Positions 6,011 through 6,923 of a DNA stretch of 6,923 bases are shown piece by piece. Position numbers and translations under genes: made by a program. The stretch is taken from assembly GCF_938030725.1 (NCBI RefSeq), contig NZ_CALHIQ010000113.1, forward strand, positions 1 through 6,923, read 5' to 3'. The stretch comes from an uncultured Fretibacterium sp. (GTDB taxonomy: Bacteria; Synergistota; Synergistia; Synergistales; Aminobacteriaceae). Position 1 is the first letter of the stretch; every line of letters begins with the position of its first letter. The notes below the pieces were generated by a model, which did no database searches, was not told the origin of the DNA, and was given only the letters and a program-made list of their open reading frames with translations.

Positions 6011-6923
6011 TTAGACCTCCTCCTTCCCCTGGGCCCCATCGGGACCGGAACTCCGGGGGCCCCGTGGCCGCCTTGGGCGATCCGGCCTGCGGCGCGGCCT
6101 TGGACGACGTTCCTCCTCGCCGTGCCGGGCCCCCTCCGCCGCTGCGTTCGGGGCCGGCGCCGGGCCGTCCTGCCTTGGGCGCGGAGGGCGCTCCCCCTCG
6201 CCGCGTCGGGTCCCCTCCGCCGCGTTTGGGGCTGGGGCCGGACCGTCCTGCCTTGGACGCGAAGGGCGCTCCCCATCCTGCCGCCTAGGAGGACGCCCTC
6301 CCCTGCGTCGGGGTGCCCCTTCCGCCTCTCCGCGAGGGGCCCGCTCCGCACCAGGCCGGGCCTCCTGCTCACGCCGCCCGGTCCGGCGCTCCTCCGGGGC
6401 TGGAGGCACCTCCCTCCGCCTGCCGTCCCCGCCGCGGGCGGGGGCAGGGTCGGGCCGGCGCCCGCCCGCAGGGAAACGGCGCCCCGCGCCTGCGGGACGC
6501 GGGAGGGTCTCTTCGTCGCCCCATTCCTCGCCCCGCAGCACGGCCGCGCGGAAGTCTTGGAAGTCCGCTACGGGAACAGCGGCGACGCGCCCAAAGGGGG
6601 TGCGCACCTGCACCCGTTCCGTGGCCAGGTCCACGCTCTCCAGGACGTAGGTACCGTTCTCCGTCCTGATCTTGCTCCCCGGTCCGGGAAGCCCCTTCCA
6701 CAGCGCCCCATAGGTTTCGTGCTCGTAGGCCATGCAACACATCAGCCGGCCGCAGATGCCGGATATCTTGGTGGGGTTCAGCGCCAGCTTCTGCTCCTTC
6801 ACCATGCGGATGCAGATGGGGGTGAAGTCGTGCAGCCAGTAGCTGCAGCAGCAGGGACGCCCGCAGGGCCCGATCCCCTTGACGACGCGGGCCTCGTCCC
6901 GCACCACGATCTGCCGCATCTCG
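6011..6923 (-). CDS. ricT: RicT/YaaT-type PSP1 domain protein, 5' end outside window
   Basis: The frame is open through the right edge, so the N-terminal half is missing. The visible part starts inside the PSP1 C-terminal domain ([20 protein letters not shown]). Counting from that Met, the cysteines are at 19, 23, 24, 25, 36, 56, 61 and 62, within GPCGRPCCC and GICGRLMCC. In B. subtilis, RicT joins RicA and RicF in a complex carrying 4Fe-4S clusters that affects RNase Y-dependent RNA maturation and development, and conserved cysteines of this region take part. The core ends near residue 135 ([12 protein letters not shown]). It is followed by about 165 residues of Arg/Pro/Gly/Glu-rich low-complexity tail with an internal tandem repeat, which is unusual for the family. 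It is immediately followed by ftsY. The Met at 6917-6919 is internal, not the start. Confidence 0.92.
   Translation of the reverse strand, partial: EMRQIVVRDEARVVKGIGPCGRPCCCSYWLHDFTPICIRMVKEQKLALNPTKISGICGRLMCCMAYEHETYGALWKGLPGPGSKIRTENGTYVLESVDLATERVQVRTPFGRVAAVPVADFQDFRAAVLRGEEWGDEETLPRPAGAGRRFPAGGRRPDPAPARGGDGRRREVPPAPEERRTGRREQEARPGAERAPRGEAEGAPRRRGGRPPRRQDGERPSRPRQDGPAPAPNAAEGTRRGEGERPPRPRQDGPAPAPNAAAEGARHGEEERRPRPRRRPDRPRRPRGPRSSGPDGAQGKEEV
6016..6024 (-). promoter_or_regulatory. Ribosome binding site of ftsY, inside the ricT 3' end
   Basis: The minus strand reads AGGAGGAGG, then TCTAA, then the ftsY ATG. The site lies within the last codons of ricT (Glu-Glu-Val), whose TAA abuts the ATG with no intervening base, so ribosomes finishing ricT can reinitiate at once. 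Confidence 0.75.
6113..6271 (-). repeat. In-frame tandem repeat, about 26-residue unit, in the RicT tail
   Basis: Two consecutive copies of a 78-81-base unit occupy 6194-6271 and 6113-6193, and each encodes ERP(S/P)[14 protein letters not shown] followed by a Gly/Glu/Arg-rich end. A degenerate third start ([10 protein letters not shown]) follows, and a weaker PPRRQDG precedes. The second copy carries one extra alanine, so unit length varies in whole codons. The DNA copies are very similar on the nucleotide level (shared CCGTCCTGCCTTGG segments on the plus strand near 6166 and 6244), which points to recent duplication rather than convergent composition. Confidence 0.8.

Noticed and set aside
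1..6923. CRISPR array, tRNA or rRNA genes, insertion sequence, or defence cassette
   Set aside because: I saw no spaced direct repeats, no tRNA-like or rRNA sequence, no transposase, and no nuclease or toxin-antitoxin motifs. The only tandem repeat is coding and lies in the RicT tail.

Overview
This is a GC-rich (about two thirds G+C by eye) bacterial window in which every credible gene lies on the minus strand. Reading in the direction of transcription, from 6923 down to 1, the order is: RicT/YaaT-type PSP1 protein (5' end outside the window), ftsY, an unrecognised 324-residue protein with a possible PAS-like core, a DUF4416 protein, purB, miaB, and two short CHR-domain chromate-transporter-type membrane proteins, the second cut off by the window edge.

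The six genes from ricT to miaB are packed like one operon. ricT stops immediately before the ftsY ATG, ftsY and the unknown gene share ATGA, the unknown gene and the DUF4416 gene overlap by 8 bases, a 47-base gap precedes purB, and miaB starts within about 15 bases of the purB stop. The two CHR genes form a second tight pair (ATGA overlap) behind a 122-base gap. That gap is the longest non-coding stretch and the most likely place for a separate promoter. No tRNA, rRNA, CRISPR, insertion sequence or convincing intrinsic terminator was seen.

The roles are mostly housekeeping. RicT is a cysteine-rich protein linked to RNA processing, FtsY is the SRP receptor for co-translational membrane targeting, PurB acts in purine synthesis, and MiaB carries out iron-sulfur-dependent tRNA thiomethylation. 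The DUF4416 protein and the PAS-like protein have no firm function. The CHR pair probably moves an anion across the membrane. The mixture of a RicT protein, short paired CHR proteins, DUF4416, and an FtsY without an acidic N-terminal domain suggests an anaerobic, non-proteobacterial lineage. A high-GC member of Synergistota is my best guess, at low to moderate confidence, because no marker here is decisive.

I do not see a clear new defence or mobile system. The best leads are the unknown PAS-like protein with a basic tail beside ftsY, the long repeat-containing Arg/Pro-rich tail on RicT, and the presence of ricT and miaB in one gene run. Two starts (purB and miaB) are best explained by non-ATG codons.
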